Origin: UPXZ01 sp047973025
GTDB taxonomy: Bacteria > Bacteroidota > Bacteroidia > Bacteroidales > Paludibacteraceae
Direction: 5' to 3'
Assembly (NCBI GenBank): GCA_047973025.1
Contig: JBKEBE010000006.1
Span: 8,860 to 72,859 of the forward strand
DNA: 64,000 nt
In this document: positions 7,532-15,708 of the stretch, in pieces
How positions within the stretch are numbered: position 1 is the stretch's first letter
Layout of the letters: every line of letters begins with the position of its first letter
Translations under genes and position numbers: made by a program
Notes under the pieces: model-generated
Seen by the model: only the letters and a program-made list of their open reading frames with translations
Database searches by the model: none
Told to the model about the DNA's origin: nothing

Positions 7532-8530
7532 ATGGCAAATTGTAATACACACTTTGAAGAATACAATGGTAAAATCAGATTGACTGACACCCGTAGAAAA
7601 AGCCTTATAGGCTCTCGTAATGAATTGCGAAATAAGGTTAGGAAGTGGTTTAAGGAAAATAAACCTAATGAAACAAAACCAAAGTTTAGCGGACAAGGTT
7701 CAATGTCTATAGACACAATCATAAACCCAATTCCACGAAGAATAAAAGATGGGAACGAAGAAATAACGGCTCTTTATTATGATGTAGATGATGGTATTTA
7801 CTTTCAAGGCGATAAGGAGCCAAATGATAGACCAACTCCGACTACATACCATAGTTGGATTTATAATGCTGTAAAAGGACATACGGACAAAGACCCTATT
7901 GATAAAAATACTTGTATCAGAACTTTGTTTGCTGACGGTCATAATATAGACCAACCTATTTACTACAAAAAAGGCGATACACCTCAACTTGCTCACAAGG
8001 AGAAAGGTTGGATTGATAGCGACCCAAAAGCATTTATAGATTGGTTTGAAGAAAAGGTAAAAAAAGAGCCTCAACTAAGAAGGTTGGTGCGTTATGGAAA
8101 AAGTTGGTGCGACAATCGTGAATTTGTAAACACAAGTAAGTCAATGCCATGCGGTTTAATCATTACAATACTTTTTGCGGAAAATGCAGTTTATCGTAAA
8201 GACCGTGATGATGTAGCTTTGAAAGAAACACTACTTGAAATTCAGCGAAAACTCAAAATCTCGTTTGAGTGTAAACGTCCAACAACTCCAAAAGGTGAAA
8301 ATTTGTTGGCAAATTATGGTCATAAGGATTATTTTATGGATTGTCTTGCCAAGTTCATTGACGATGCCACGAAAGCATTGCAAGAAAAGAATTTCAAAAA
8401 GGCAACTGAACTTTGGCGTAAGCATTTAAGTGACAGGTTTCCGTTGGGTGAAGATAAGGACGATTCCGCAAACGCTTCGGCAGGACTTGGAACTATTATC
8501 ACGCCTACAACAAAACCTTATGCAGAATAA
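7532..8530 (+). CDS. CD-NTase (cGAS/DncV-like cyclic nucleotide synthase) of CBASS
   Basis: 332-residue nucleotidyltransferase of the SMODS/DncV type. It shows the G-S loop (GQGSMSIDT, residues 54-62), the metal-binding pair in YDVDDGIYF (Asp84, Asp86) and a candidate third Asp (Asp140 in HNIDQPIYY). The DVDDGIY signature is close to DncV-like enzymes that make cGAMP, fitting the patatin effector. The C-terminus is a low-complexity, flexible tail (SANASAGLGTIITPTTKPYAE), as expected when the tail is a substrate for the neighbouring E2-like enzyme. The stop overlaps the next start (TAATG at 8528-8532). Confidence 0.93.
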   Translation: MANCNTHFEEYNGKIRLTDTRRKSLIGSRNELRNKVRKWFKENKPNETKPKFSGQGSMSIDTIINPIPRRIKDGNEEITALYYDVDDGIYFQGDKEPNDRPTPTTYHSWIYNAVKGHTDKDPIDKNTCIRTLFADGHNIDQPIYYKKGDTPQLAHKEKGWIDSDPKAFIDWFEEKVKKEPQLRRLVRYGKSWCDNREFVNTSKSMPCGLIITILFAENAVYRKDRDDVALKETLLEIQRKLKISFECKRPTTPKGENLLANYGHKDYFMDCLAKFIDDATKALQEKNFKKATELWRKHLSDRFPLGEDKDDSANASAGLGTIITPTTKPYAE

Positions 8531-9204
8531 TGAAAAATGTGCAATTTGAAAAAGACATATTACTTGTTCCCGATTTCTTTGACAAGTTGAGTATTGTTGA
8601 AGAGAACAATGAACGATTTTTAAAAGGTTCGTTGGACATTATTGACGGAACAGGAAAATTATGGGATACTTATGAAGTGGAAATTAAGGGTAGTGAAAGC
8701 TATCCTTATTCTTTCCCAAAACTGTACGAAACAAACAATGCCTTTCTGAAAAACGCGGATTGGCATGTTTACGAAGATGATTTTTCTTGTTGTGTAGATG
8801 TGCCAATGAGCGAAAAAATCATTTGTAAAAATGGTTTGAATGTTTCTGACTACATAAAACAATATGCCATACCCTATTTAGCAAATCAAACATACAGAAA
8901 ACGAGAAGGGTATTATTTATATGGTGAGTATTCACACGGAATTTTAGGCAGACTTGAATTTTATCAAAGCAGGTTGAAGGCGAAAAATTTAGCTGAACTT
9001 ATTAAGATGTTTGATTTGATAATAAATGACTATAATCCTGACAGAAGGGCAATGTGTCCTTTTTGTTATAAAGAAAAATTTAGAAGGTGTCATCGTGATG
9101 CGTTTAGGGAATTACAAGCAATAAAAGAATATTTAGCATATGATAGATTGATTTTGCTAAAGATTTTAAAGACAAACCCCGATTTTCAATTACCAATTAT
9201 TTAA
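8530..9204 (+). CDS. Stand-alone E2-like conjugating enzyme of short type II CBASS
   Basis: 224-residue protein without E1 or JAB domains. The N-terminal part (about 1-125) resembles the bacterial E2/UBC-like fold found in CBASS: the segment YPYSFPKLYE and then HVYEDDFSCCVDVP, where Cys87 or Cys88 is the likely catalytic cysteine. A C-terminal Cys/His cluster (Cys176, Cys179, Cys187, His188; CPFC-x7-CH) resembles a SEC-C-like zinc knuckle. In short type II CBASS, a single E2 processes and conjugates the CD-NTase C-terminus to prime signalling. The start overlaps the CD-NTase stop by one base. The E2 call rests on motif pattern and context. Confidence 0.83.
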   Translation: MKNVQFEKDILLVPDFFDKLSIVEENNERFLKGSLDIIDGTGKLWDTYEVEIKGSESYPYSFPKLYETNNAFLKNADWHVYEDDFSCCVDVPMSEKIICKNGLNVSDYIKQYAIPYLANQTYRKREGYYLYGEYSHGILGRLEFYQSRLKAKNLAELIKMFDLIINDYNPDRRAMCPFCYKEKFRRCHRDAFRELQAIKEYLAYDRLILLKILKTNPDFQLPII

Positions 9205-9436
9205 GCATTGTTTAATGATTTTTTTTCGTCCAATGTAATTGTGATTATGATAAAATGTTTATACAGTAGTGATGCTTTTTATCGAAAAATAAATTCCACT
9301 CCGTCCCGGCAAATTTCTTTTGCTTCTTTTTTGTCCGCCTTTTTTAGTCAAAAAAAGAAGTCCCCGAAACTTTTCAGCTCCAAGGACTTCAAGAAAACAG
9401 TCAGAAATAAATGAAATAAAAAAGTCCATTTCCTTT

Positions 9437-9475
9437 CTCCTTATGGGGAAAGTACCCGAAGGGGGATAGGGGCTA
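9437..9475. repeat. ICE palindromic repeat, copy 4 (overlaps stop of pcfJ-like gene)
   Basis: Read leftward: TAGCCCC-TATCCCCC-TTCGGG followed by CTTTCCCC. Its first three bases are the TAG stop codon of the PcfJ-like gene. It is a variant of copy 1, with a less perfect stem. Confidence 0.65.
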
Positions 9476-10756
9476 CGCACTCATCCGCTTTCTAATCAAA
9501 TGTGCATTCCGATTTACGAGTGAAATAATTTGGTCGTGCCATTCCGTATTTTGGTTGCAAACGCCACGTGCTTGCACCACTTGAAAGGTCGCTAATGAAA
9601 CTTCAACGGTCTCAATGCGTTTGCCGTTAATCTGTGCCGAAAGAATAAGCGTGTCCGTTTTTAGAAAATATGCGTTGGCATACACACAGTGTTTCAATAT
9701 GTTACCTTCTTCGAAAAACTCGTTTACATCCTGCAAAACCCGCACGTGCAACTGTCCGTCCGAAAATTCCAATCCCAAAAACTTCGATTTCAGCTCTTGA
9801 TACTGCGTTTCGTTTTTCAAAATTTGTTCCCGCTGTTTCTCTTTTTCCTGCCGTTTCTGCCAAGCCTGTTTTTTGCGCATCAGGCGGTCGTGTTCGGCTC
9901 TCAAATCCGCCGGGCAGACAAATTTGGCGTTCGATAAATCCTTGCCGAAAAACTGCAATAAATCCACATAATCGCACCATATCGACACATCCGAAACGGT
10001 GTACTTGTTGCGAATGCAAATGCGGATACTTGCCCAATAATCATCCAAATTTTGCGAACGTTTGATGGAAAAATATCTCAACAAATCAATCTGTCCCGAT
10101 TTCAGCAAAGTTTCCATTCGGCTGTCAGACAAGATATTTCGGAAAAAGTTTCGGGGCGAAAGTCCGTGAAAATCACCACGAAAACCGTTGCGTTTCACTT
10201 CGGGAATAAAGCGTTTGTGCGGATAAACGGCTGTGGGCGAAACAAGATGCGCCTGCCGTTCTTGGCGGATTTCGAGGTCGGACGACCAATTCCAAACATC
10301 GTAATACAGCACGCTCATACATCGTGAACGTGCCATTATCACGGACTTTCCGCTCGGCGATATCCAATGTTGCACCACTTCACGGCAGTAAAGTTGCGCC
10401 GGATTGCCCACTTGGCAGTTTTTCTCCAAAAAGAAATACCGCAAAACTTGAAAACCACCGCAAACGGTGTATATTCCGTAATATTCGGCTTGCTTGAACG
10501 ACTGTTTTCGGCTGTCGATTACTTTCTCTTTCGTGCCACAATGCGGACACGTACATCCGCAAATCGTTTCGTACAAGGCGTGTCCGCTTTTCCACGAATG
10601 TCCGCACTCCAAACACGTCAGCGTGCCGTTTTTCAGCCGTCGGGCTTGCTGTTTAAGGCAGTTTCTGAATGCCCAATCCTGCTGTTTTTGAGTGATTGGG
10701 GCAAGTCGCTTACTTTGTTCGGCGACTTCCTTTTGTAGTTTCGTTCTCGGTTTCAT
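9473..10756 (-). CDS. PcfJ-like protein (ICE accessory)
   Basis: 427-residue protein of the PcfJ type, found on conjugative plasmids and ICEs; its molecular function is unknown. The N-terminal third contains a zinc-ribbon-like set of cysteines (LTCLECGH...CGCTCPHCG, about residues 48-77). A charged helix of about 25 residues (RKKQAWQKRQEKEKQR) lies near residues 295-320, and the conserved PcfJ end segment follows (EEGNILKHCVYANAY, ETVEVSL). The stop codon belongs to a palindromic repeat. It is transcribed with the PcfK-like gene 4 nt upstream. The base composition matches the tra genes rather than the adjoining CBASS cargo. Confidence 0.82.
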   Translation of the reverse strand: MKPRTKLQKEVAEQSKRLAPITQKQQDWAFRNCLKQQARRLKNGTLTCLECGHSWKSGHALYETICGCTCPHCGTKEKVIDSRKQSFKQAEYYGIYTVCGGFQVLRYFFLEKNCQVGNPAQLYCREVVQHWISPSGKSVIMARSRCMSVLYYDVWNWSSDLEIRQERQAHLVSPTAVYPHKRFIPEVKRNGFRGDFHGLSPRNFFRNILSDSRMETLLKSGQIDLLRYFSIKRSQNLDDYWASIRICIRNKYTVSDVSIWCDYVDLLQFFGKDLSNAKFVCPADLRAEHDRLMRKKQAWQKRQEKEKQREQILKNETQYQELKSKFLGLEFSDGQLHVRVLQDVNEFFEEGNILKHCVYANAYFLKTDTLILSAQINGKRIETVEVSLATFQVVQARGVCNQNTEWHDQIISLVNRNAHLIRKRMSA

Positions 10757-10760
10757 TTCT

Positions 10761-11168
10761 TTAAAAAAGGCTTTTTTGTATGGCGGTTTCGGTCGGTGTG
10801 GTCGGGCGTTTGCGCACTTTGGTCATACGCTCGTAAATCTCGTTTTCGGCACGTTTCAAGGCGTTCTGCCGTGCCTGTTCTTTTTCTTCGGACGTGAGGG
10901 TAATCATGTGATTTACAATCACATTACAGTCTATCGGTTTGCCGATTTCTAAGGCCGGCTCATCCCAATAATGAGTTGCAAGGGAGTAAATTTCGTCATC
11001 GCAAAATCCACATATTCCGCTCTGTTTTACGTAGTTGAGTATGAATGTAATGCAGTCGTTCATATTTTTTTCGGGATTGTTGAACGATACCGCAAAAAGT
11101 TCGTCCGTGCAGGCTCTTTCCGCAAGGTAGGTTTCTATGGTGCGTTTGAAATGTTCGGTAGTTTTCAT
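10761..11168 (-). CDS. PcfK-like protein
   Basis: 135-residue acidic/basic helical protein starting MKTTEHFKRTIETYL. This ATG (11168) is preferred; the frame stays open upstream to 11558, but that stretch runs through a palindromic repeat and the neighbouring gene and lacks protein-like character. PcfK-like proteins pair with PcfJ in ICEs and conjugative plasmids, and here the two genes are adjacent (4-nt gap). Function is unknown. The C-terminus (NALKRAENEIYERMTKVRKR) is strongly basic, which could suit nucleic-acid contact. Confidence 0.8.
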   Translation of the reverse strand: MKTTEHFKRTIETYLAERACTDELFAVSFNNPEKNMNDCITFILNYVKQSGICGFCDDEIYSLATHYWDEPALEIGKPIDCNVIVNHMITLTSEEKEQARQNALKRAENEIYERMTKVRKRPTTPTETAIQKSLF

Positions 11169-11180
11169 TTTTCTGTCTGT

Positions 11181-11220
11181 TTTAGCCCCTCCAAACCTCC
11201 CCAAGGGGAGGCTTTTAGGG
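11181..11220. repeat. ICE palindromic repeat, copy 5
   Basis: TTTAGCCCCTCC-AAA-CCTCCCC-AA-GGGGAGG-CTTTTAGGG in the gap between the PcfK-like gene and the upstream 157-residue gene. The CCTCCCC/GGGGAGG stem is perfect. Confidence 0.8.
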
Positions 11221-11229
11221 AATTGTTCT

Positions 11230-11703
11230 TTAATAAAGTTGAATAATCTTGATTGCTTGCTGATGATGATTGAGAATGTCCAAAACGGAAAACTCTGCCG
11301 TGCAAAATTCTTCGCCGGAATGTTTTCCGTAAGCGGTGTAGATAGCCGTACCACCTCTGTAAAGGCGCAAACGGTAGGTGTCCAAAGTGCTTTCGGGAAG
11401 TGAAAGTTTGTCTTGTTCGTCTTCGTCCAACTCCACAAACGTCCAATCTTTCTCGTCCAAAAGTGCGTGAATGTCGGGTTGCTCGTTTTCATCGGTGCGA
11501 TAAAAATCCACTGCTGTGTCGTAATAATTGAGTGAGCAAAAATTGTAATCTTCCGCAAAAGGTTGAACGGACTGCAAACGCTGTTTCATTCGTTCTCTCC
11601 ACTCTGTGGTGCAATGGATTAGGGCAAATTGGCACTCGTCCCAATCGCTGTTGGTGTAGGCTTTTACCAATACAAAATCTGTTATTGTTGATGTTGCTTT
11701 CAT
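11230..11703 (-). CDS. Conserved-type ICE protein of unknown function, 157 aa
   Basis: Acidic soluble protein (ADENEQPDIHALLDEKDW, FVELDEDEQDK) with no signal or membrane helix. I do not recognise a named domain. The reading frame is protein-like across its length, the start is a clear ATG after a purine-poor AT-rich leader, and it sits in a leftward run of ICE accessory genes. It may be one of the cytosolic proteins made after transfer, but nothing in the sequence proves this. Confidence 0.7.
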   Translation of the reverse strand: MKATSTITDFVLVKAYTNSDWDECQFALIHCTTEWRERMKQRLQSVQPFAEDYNFCSLNYYDTAVDFYRTDENEQPDIHALLDEKDWTFVELDEDEQDKLSLPESTLDTYRLRLYRGGTAIYTAYGKHSGEEFCTAEFSVLDILNHHQQAIKIIQLY

Positions 11704-11735
11704 ATTTTTTTATCGTTTTTATAGTGAAGTTTTTA

Positions 11736-11963
11736 TTAAAAAAATGATGCCAAAAGCAATCCGATTACGGCAAGAATAACTGCCCATTTCAGCACCTTAA
11801 AAACGATGTTAAGCGTTGTGCGGATGATGAATTTCAGTACGGTAAAAGCCACAAAAATCATCACAAGCGTTATCGTTTCCGGCGTGGCGATAACCGAAAC
11901 GGCGTAAACCGTTCCGATTATCAAAATTAAGCCGATTATCAGCCGTAAAGGGATTGTTTTCAT
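11736..11963 (-). CDS. Small membrane protein, 75 aa
   Basis: Starting at the ATG at 11963, the product (MKTIPLRLIIGLILIIGTVYAV...) is almost entirely hydrophobic, with about two or three membrane helices (about 5-22, 27-45, 55-74). The frame extends further upstream, but that part overlaps the preceding gene and is not protein-like. It starts 4 nt after the stop of the upstream 100-residue gene. Function is unknown. Confidence 0.6.
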   Translation of the reverse strand: MKTIPLRLIIGLILIIGTVYAVSVIATPETITLVMIFVAFTVLKFIIRTTLNIVFKVLKWAVILAVIGLLLASFF

Positions 11964-11967
11964 CGGG

Positions 11968-12270
11968 TTATCGGTTTGAAAGTGAGATAAAATTTCGCTC
12001 CAAAACTCGTTCAAAAGCGGTGTCGCTGTCGTATTCGTCCTGCGTGATGTCGATACTTCGGATAGGTCTGTCGTTGAATTTCCACTCGATAAAATTGTGT
12101 AAGGAGAAAATTTTAACATACCCGTTTCCTTTCAGATAGGCGACCACAAAAGCGTGTCTGTGTCCGATTTGGCATATCAGATGTTCGGTCTGTTCGCTCG
12201 GCTTATTGCCTTTCACAACTGCCATTAGTTGTATTTTTACTTTCACTGTATTTCTTGTTTTAGTGTCCAT
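11968..12270 (-). CDS. Hypothetical ICE protein, 100 aa
   Basis: Small soluble protein (KVKIQLMAVVKGNKPSEQ...HAFVVAYLKGNGYVKIF...). Alternating hydrophobic residues suggest a beta-rich fold. It is followed closely by the 75-residue membrane protein gene, and a palindromic repeat lies just upstream of its start. No family recognised. Confidence 0.6.
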   Translation of the reverse strand: MDTKTRNTVKVKIQLMAVVKGNKPSEQTEHLICQIGHRHAFVVAYLKGNGYVKIFSLHNFIEWKFNDRPIRSIDITQDEYDSDTAFERVLERNFISLSNR

Positions 12271-12280
12271 TTTGAGTTGA

Positions 12281-12316
12281 TTTTAGCCCATCCAACCTCC
12301 CCAAGGGGAGGCTTTT
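12281..12316. repeat. ICE palindromic repeat, copy 6
   Basis: TTTTAGCCCATCCAA-CCTCCCC-AA-GGGGAGG-CTTTT, nearly the same as copy 5, directly upstream of the 100-residue gene. Confidence 0.8.
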
Positions 12317-12362
12317 GGTAGGGTGATTATAATTTGTATAAGTTTGAATTGTCGCACTCCGC

Positions 12363-12393
12363 AAAGTCCCCTTTCGGGGGATTTAGGGGGCTT
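12363..12393. repeat. ICE palindromic repeat, copy 7
   Basis: AAAGTCCCC-TTTC-GGGGGATTTAGGGGGCTT, the copy 1 type in opposite orientation. It ends one base before the stop codon of the 184-residue gene, again abutting a gene end. Confidence 0.75.
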
Positions 12394-12394
12394 C

Positions 12395-12949
12395 TCATAC
12401 TGCTTTCGGATTTTGAATGGTTTCGTACAAAGCTTCGCCGTTACAGAAATTGGCTATCTTGCGGACTTCCGTGTAGCCGTAATCGTCTTTGATTTGGTCG
12501 AGAATTTTGTCGGCTTCTACTTTTTCCAAAGCAAACAAAAACTCAAAAAGTACTTCAAAAGGTTTGTAATTTCCACATTCGGCATTGTAAGCATCTTTCA
12601 CGAGTTTTCGCAAGTCACGTTTTTTTGGTTTGTAGGCTTTGAAGTCGTCATAAATATCATCGAAAATATCGTCAGCATCACCGTTTGAAACGATATTCCT
12701 GCATTCATAAATGTCGTCTAAATAGCTTTCATCCGGCGTGTAATCAATGCAAGCACCGGAATAATAAGCCGATGTCATAACAATATCAAGCGTGTAAAAG
12801 CGGTTGCGGTACTCATCCAAATAATAACTCGGATAATTTCGGTTACTGCCTTTCACGTATTCTTTGTGTTCCGGCACGTTTCCAAACTCATAGTCGTCGT
12901 TGTCCACCACGATACAACGGTTTTCAAAAGCAAAATTATTGGTACTCAT
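12395..12949 (-). CDS. Hypothetical ICE protein, 184 aa
   Basis: Acidic, aromatic-rich soluble protein (YYLDEYRNRFYTLDIV, CIDYTPDESYLDDIYECRN, ADDIFDDIYDDFKAY). No family recognised and no signal or membrane helix. The start ATG (12949) overlaps the 3' end of the upstream 56-residue gene by 14 nt, indicating a shared transcript. The clustering of Asp and Glu could mimic DNA, but that is speculation. Confidence 0.7.
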   Translation of the reverse strand: MSTNNFAFENRCIVVDNDDYEFGNVPEHKEYVKGSNRNYPSYYLDEYRNRFYTLDIVMTSAYYSGACIDYTPDESYLDDIYECRNIVSNGDADDIFDDIYDDFKAYKPKKRDLRKLVKDAYNAECGNYKPFEVLFEFLFALEKVEADKILDQIKDDYGYTEVRKIANFCNGEALYETIQNPKAV

Positions 12950-13106
12950 AGCGTTTCATTTTTAATTGTTCTACACATTGTTTTACGATTTCGCCAATTT
13001 GGACAGGGTTTTTATCCCATTTGATGCGGTAATGAGAGGAGGTGTTATCTTTGTTTCCCAAAACCAATTCGTTATTTTTATTTTCTGTTTTCATAATTTC
13101 TGACAT
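12936..13106 (-). CDS. Small hypothetical ICE protein, 56 aa
   Basis: Starting at the ATG at 13106 gives MSEIMKTENKNNELVLGN...HYRIKWDKNPVQIGEIVKQCVEQLKMKRYEYQ. A second ATG at 13094 is also possible. The frame continues upstream to 13310, but that part is not protein-like. It overlaps the next gene by 14 nt. It is the promoter-proximal gene of the leftward accessory block. Confidence 0.5.
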   Translation of the reverse strand: MSEIMKTENKNNELVLGNKDNTSSHYRIKWDKNPVQIGEIVKQCVEQLKMKRYEYQ

Positions 13107-13938
13107 TTTTTTTTGTTGCGTCCAAAGAGCCGGAGTATGTTGATTTTGTTTCGAGGGCGGTGAAAAGGTCGTGTGGAGGCGGTGCAAGGTTTTTTGGGAA
13201 AATACTACCCGCAGGTGTGGAGATTTTTTCAAAAACCCGCGATGGCTAGACCTTACAACGCCGTTAGGCACACGGAAATACCTTTGCACTCGACACAAAA
13301 TCAACTGCAATGCCCGGCTCTGTACGATTGGTAAAACGGGAAGAAATTACAGACAGGAAATAACGTGAGGAGTGAGAAAATGTAGAGAAAGTTGTTTGTT
13401 GAAGATTTTTAAGATAAAAGTTTGGATTGTATCGAGTTAGAAAAAGGGCAGGAGGAAATTTGGTCGGCACAGGCTACGCTGTCCGGGCTGATTTTTGACT
13501 GCTTTTTTTCGTCGTTATCCAATGAAAAACTTCCCTTTCGGCTTATCCGCAGGATGTGCCGAAAGGGAAGAAAAACAAATTTGTGATGAATAGAAAATGA
13601 GCGGGAGCAGAAAACTTCAAACTTGTTTGCCGTTTTAAGCGGACGCTTTTTTTCGTCCCTTTGTGGTAGATTTCGGCGAGGCTTGCCGGCTGATTTTTTG
13701 AACCTGAATGAAACGGAGTGATTGAACGGCTTCAAATAAAGCGGACGGTGTGCCACAGACGAAAAGAAAAACCATTATTTGTCGGATAGAAAGTGTGCGG
13801 AAAAGAGAAATGCCTTATTCTATAAGTTGATATATTTTTCTTTTCTACACTCTTTCGTCATTTTCCAAATGAAATTTCCCTTCCGCCTTTTCTGAAAGAA
13901 GGGGCGGAAGGGAGGATATTTTACATATCAAAATTATT
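13107..13938. other. Gene-poor ICE stretch with two related hairpins
   Basis: About 830 bases with no convincing gene. It contains two related blocks, each with TTTCGTC then TTTTCC/TTATCC, AAATGAAA or AATGAAAA, and a perfect inverted repeat. In block A, CTTCCCTTTCGGC at 13530-13542 pairs with 13558-13570. In block B, TCCCTTCCGCC at 13877-13887 pairs with 13903-13913. Block B lies 26 bases past the integrase stop and may act as its terminator. A third TTTTTCGTC occurs near 13650. The region could hold cis-acting sites such as oriT or recombination sites, but this is unproven. Confidence 0.45.
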
Positions 13939-15168
13939 TTACAAAGATGTTGGCTTATAATTTAGTTTGTTGAGTTTTCCCGCCAATATATTCATATCAT
14001 TTTGAATTTTATTTGTGGTAACGCGGGCGTAGATTTGCGTTGTTTTTATGTTCGTATGGCCCAGCATTCGAGAAACTGTTTCAATAGGAACGCCCTTGGA
14101 GAGCGTAACTGTGGTTGCGAAACTATGGCGCGCAATGTGAAATGTTAAATTCTTGTCAATTCCACATAAATCGGCAATTTCCTTTAAATAATCGTTTACT
14201 TTTTGATTACTTGGAACGGGAAATAAATGTTCATCTACACGCAGTGGCTCGTATTTCTTTATCAACTGCATCGGTATATCCAATAAGACAATATTGCTTC
14301 TCACATCGGTTTTTTCACGCTTGGTATTGATCCAAAAGCTTCCGTTTTCTTGAACGATGTTATGTATTGTCAATTGTTTTACGTCGATATAAGCCAATCC
14401 TGTAAAACAAGAAAAGATGAAAATATCCCGCACACGTTCCAGTCTTTCCGAAGGAAGTTTTTTGTTGAGTATTTTTTTGAGTTCTTCGTCCGTCAAATAC
14501 CCCCGGTCTTCTCGTTCCATCCTGATTTTGAAGTTGGCAAACGGATCGAAGTGCAGGTAGCCGGAATTTCGGGCAAAAATCACGATGGTTTTGAAGCGGC
14601 GCATTGTACGGGCAACGGTGTTCGGCTTGCATTCACGAGTAGTTTTCAGGAACAAATCAAATCCGTTAACAAACTCATAATTCAGCTCATTTAGACGAAT
14701 ATCATCACGACCATATTTATGCTGAATAAATTCTTTTAGTCGTTTAGTGGTGGTTTCATATTTTCCATAAGTGGATTTTTTTCGTGTAATACCTACTTGT
14801 GCTTTGAAATTTTCGTTGTATTTTTCTGCTGTTTGTAATAGGGTGGTAATTTCACCCTCATTTTTCCCTTGTAGCACAGCCTTGTATTTCTCCATACTCA
14901 ATTCGTTATCGGCAAAATAAAGTTGATTGAAAAGCGAATGTAGTTGGCTGGTAAATTGGTCTATCTGCAGATTGCTTTCTACCGCTTCCTGTGTCCGACC
15001 TTTCAAGTGGCTGGTTTTAGCATTCCACAAAGATACATTGACATTTATTCCGGTACTCAAAACAAAATATTCTTTACCCAAATAAATTCTTGCCATCAGA
15101 GGTGACTTACCTTCTTTGTTCTTGTAGTTGTTTCTAATGTAGTAAGAAACCTTAAATTGTTTACTCAT
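13939..15168 (-). CDS. int: Tyrosine recombinase, ICE integrase
   Basis: 409-residue site-specific recombinase of the Bacteroidetes type. It has an N-terminal arm-binding region (1-90), a SAM-like core-binding domain (about 105-205) and a C-terminal catalytic domain. Catalytic residues visible are His344-x-x-Arg347 (FHIARHSF), His371 (LGHTN) and the nucleophile Tyr380 (QIYARV). The first catalytic Arg is absent from its usual place (SCFTGLAYIDVKQL), as also known for IntDOT-like integrases. The gene lies at the right end of the ICE, about 310 bases from a tRNA-Gly gene, and probably integrates and excises the element there. Confidence 0.93.
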   Translation of the reverse strand: MSKQFKVSYYIRNNYKNKEGKSPLMARIYLGKEYFVLSTGINVNVSLWNAKTSHLKGRTQEAVESNLQIDQFTSQLHSLFNQLYFADNELSMEKYKAVLQGKNEGEITTLLQTAEKYNENFKAQVGITRKKSTYGKYETTTKRLKEFIQHKYGRDDIRLNELNYEFVNGFDLFLKTTRECKPNTVARTMRRFKTIVIFARNSGYLHFDPFANFKIRMEREDRGYLTDEELKKILNKKLPSERLERVRDIFIFSCFTGLAYIDVKQLTIHNIVQENGSFWINTKREKTDVRSNIVLLDIPMQLIKKYEPLRVDEHLFPVPSNQKVNDYLKEIADLCGIDKNLTFHIARHSFATTVTLSKGVPIETVSRMLGHTNIKTTQIYARVTTNKIQNDMNILAGKLNKLNYKPTSL

Positions 15169-15480
15169 AATATTGTTGTTTTTTATCTTTGTTTTTACTC
15201 TACAAAGATGGGGTTAAACATTTAATTATAAGTTGAATAGAGGTCTTTATTCAGGGCTTCATTATCACTCTTTTGCTACATTTTTTTGAAGGCTTTTGAA
15301 TTGTAGCAGTTATTGTAGCAATGAATGAACGGATATTGACTGCTAACGCTTACTAAAAAGCCGTCAATAGCATTCACTACAAAACAAAAAAACACCGTAA
15401 AACCATCGTTCTACAGTGTTTTAATTCAATTGAAAGCATGTTTTTGATGCTAACTTGAAACCCTGAAAGGTTTCATTTTG
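15169..15480. other. Integrase upstream region and presumed ICE right end
   Basis: 312 bases without a gene. Three copies of TGTAGCA occur: inverted at 15274-15280 and direct at 15302-15308 and 15314-15320 (12-bp phasing), plausible arm-type or repressor sites for the integrase. A hairpin GAAACC-CTGAAA-GGTTTC lies at 15457-15474, just before the tRNA 3' end. The junction between ICE and chromosome is expected at or inside the tRNA 3' part, but the matching left repeat is outside the window. Confidence 0.5.
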
Positions 15481-15553
<73 letters not shown>

Positions 15554-15708
15554 ATATTTTATGGTATGCAAATTTACGTACAATTTCACGATGTTGCAAA
15601 TTTATGTGTATTTTTTTCTTTCGTTATTTTCGTAACTTCCGACGATACGCGACGATAGTTGTGTATTGTTTGCAACAAGACAAAGACGAACGGTTGACAT
15701 GAAATAAC

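Noticed and set aside
10761..11558. Long 265-codon version of the PcfK-like gene
   Set aside because: The upstream part reads through a palindromic repeat and the 157-residue gene in another frame; the ATG at 11168 gives the family-like start.
13409..13756. Leftward ORF of 115 codons in the gene-poor ICE stretch
   Set aside because: Composition is not protein-like and it spans hairpin A; no family resemblance.
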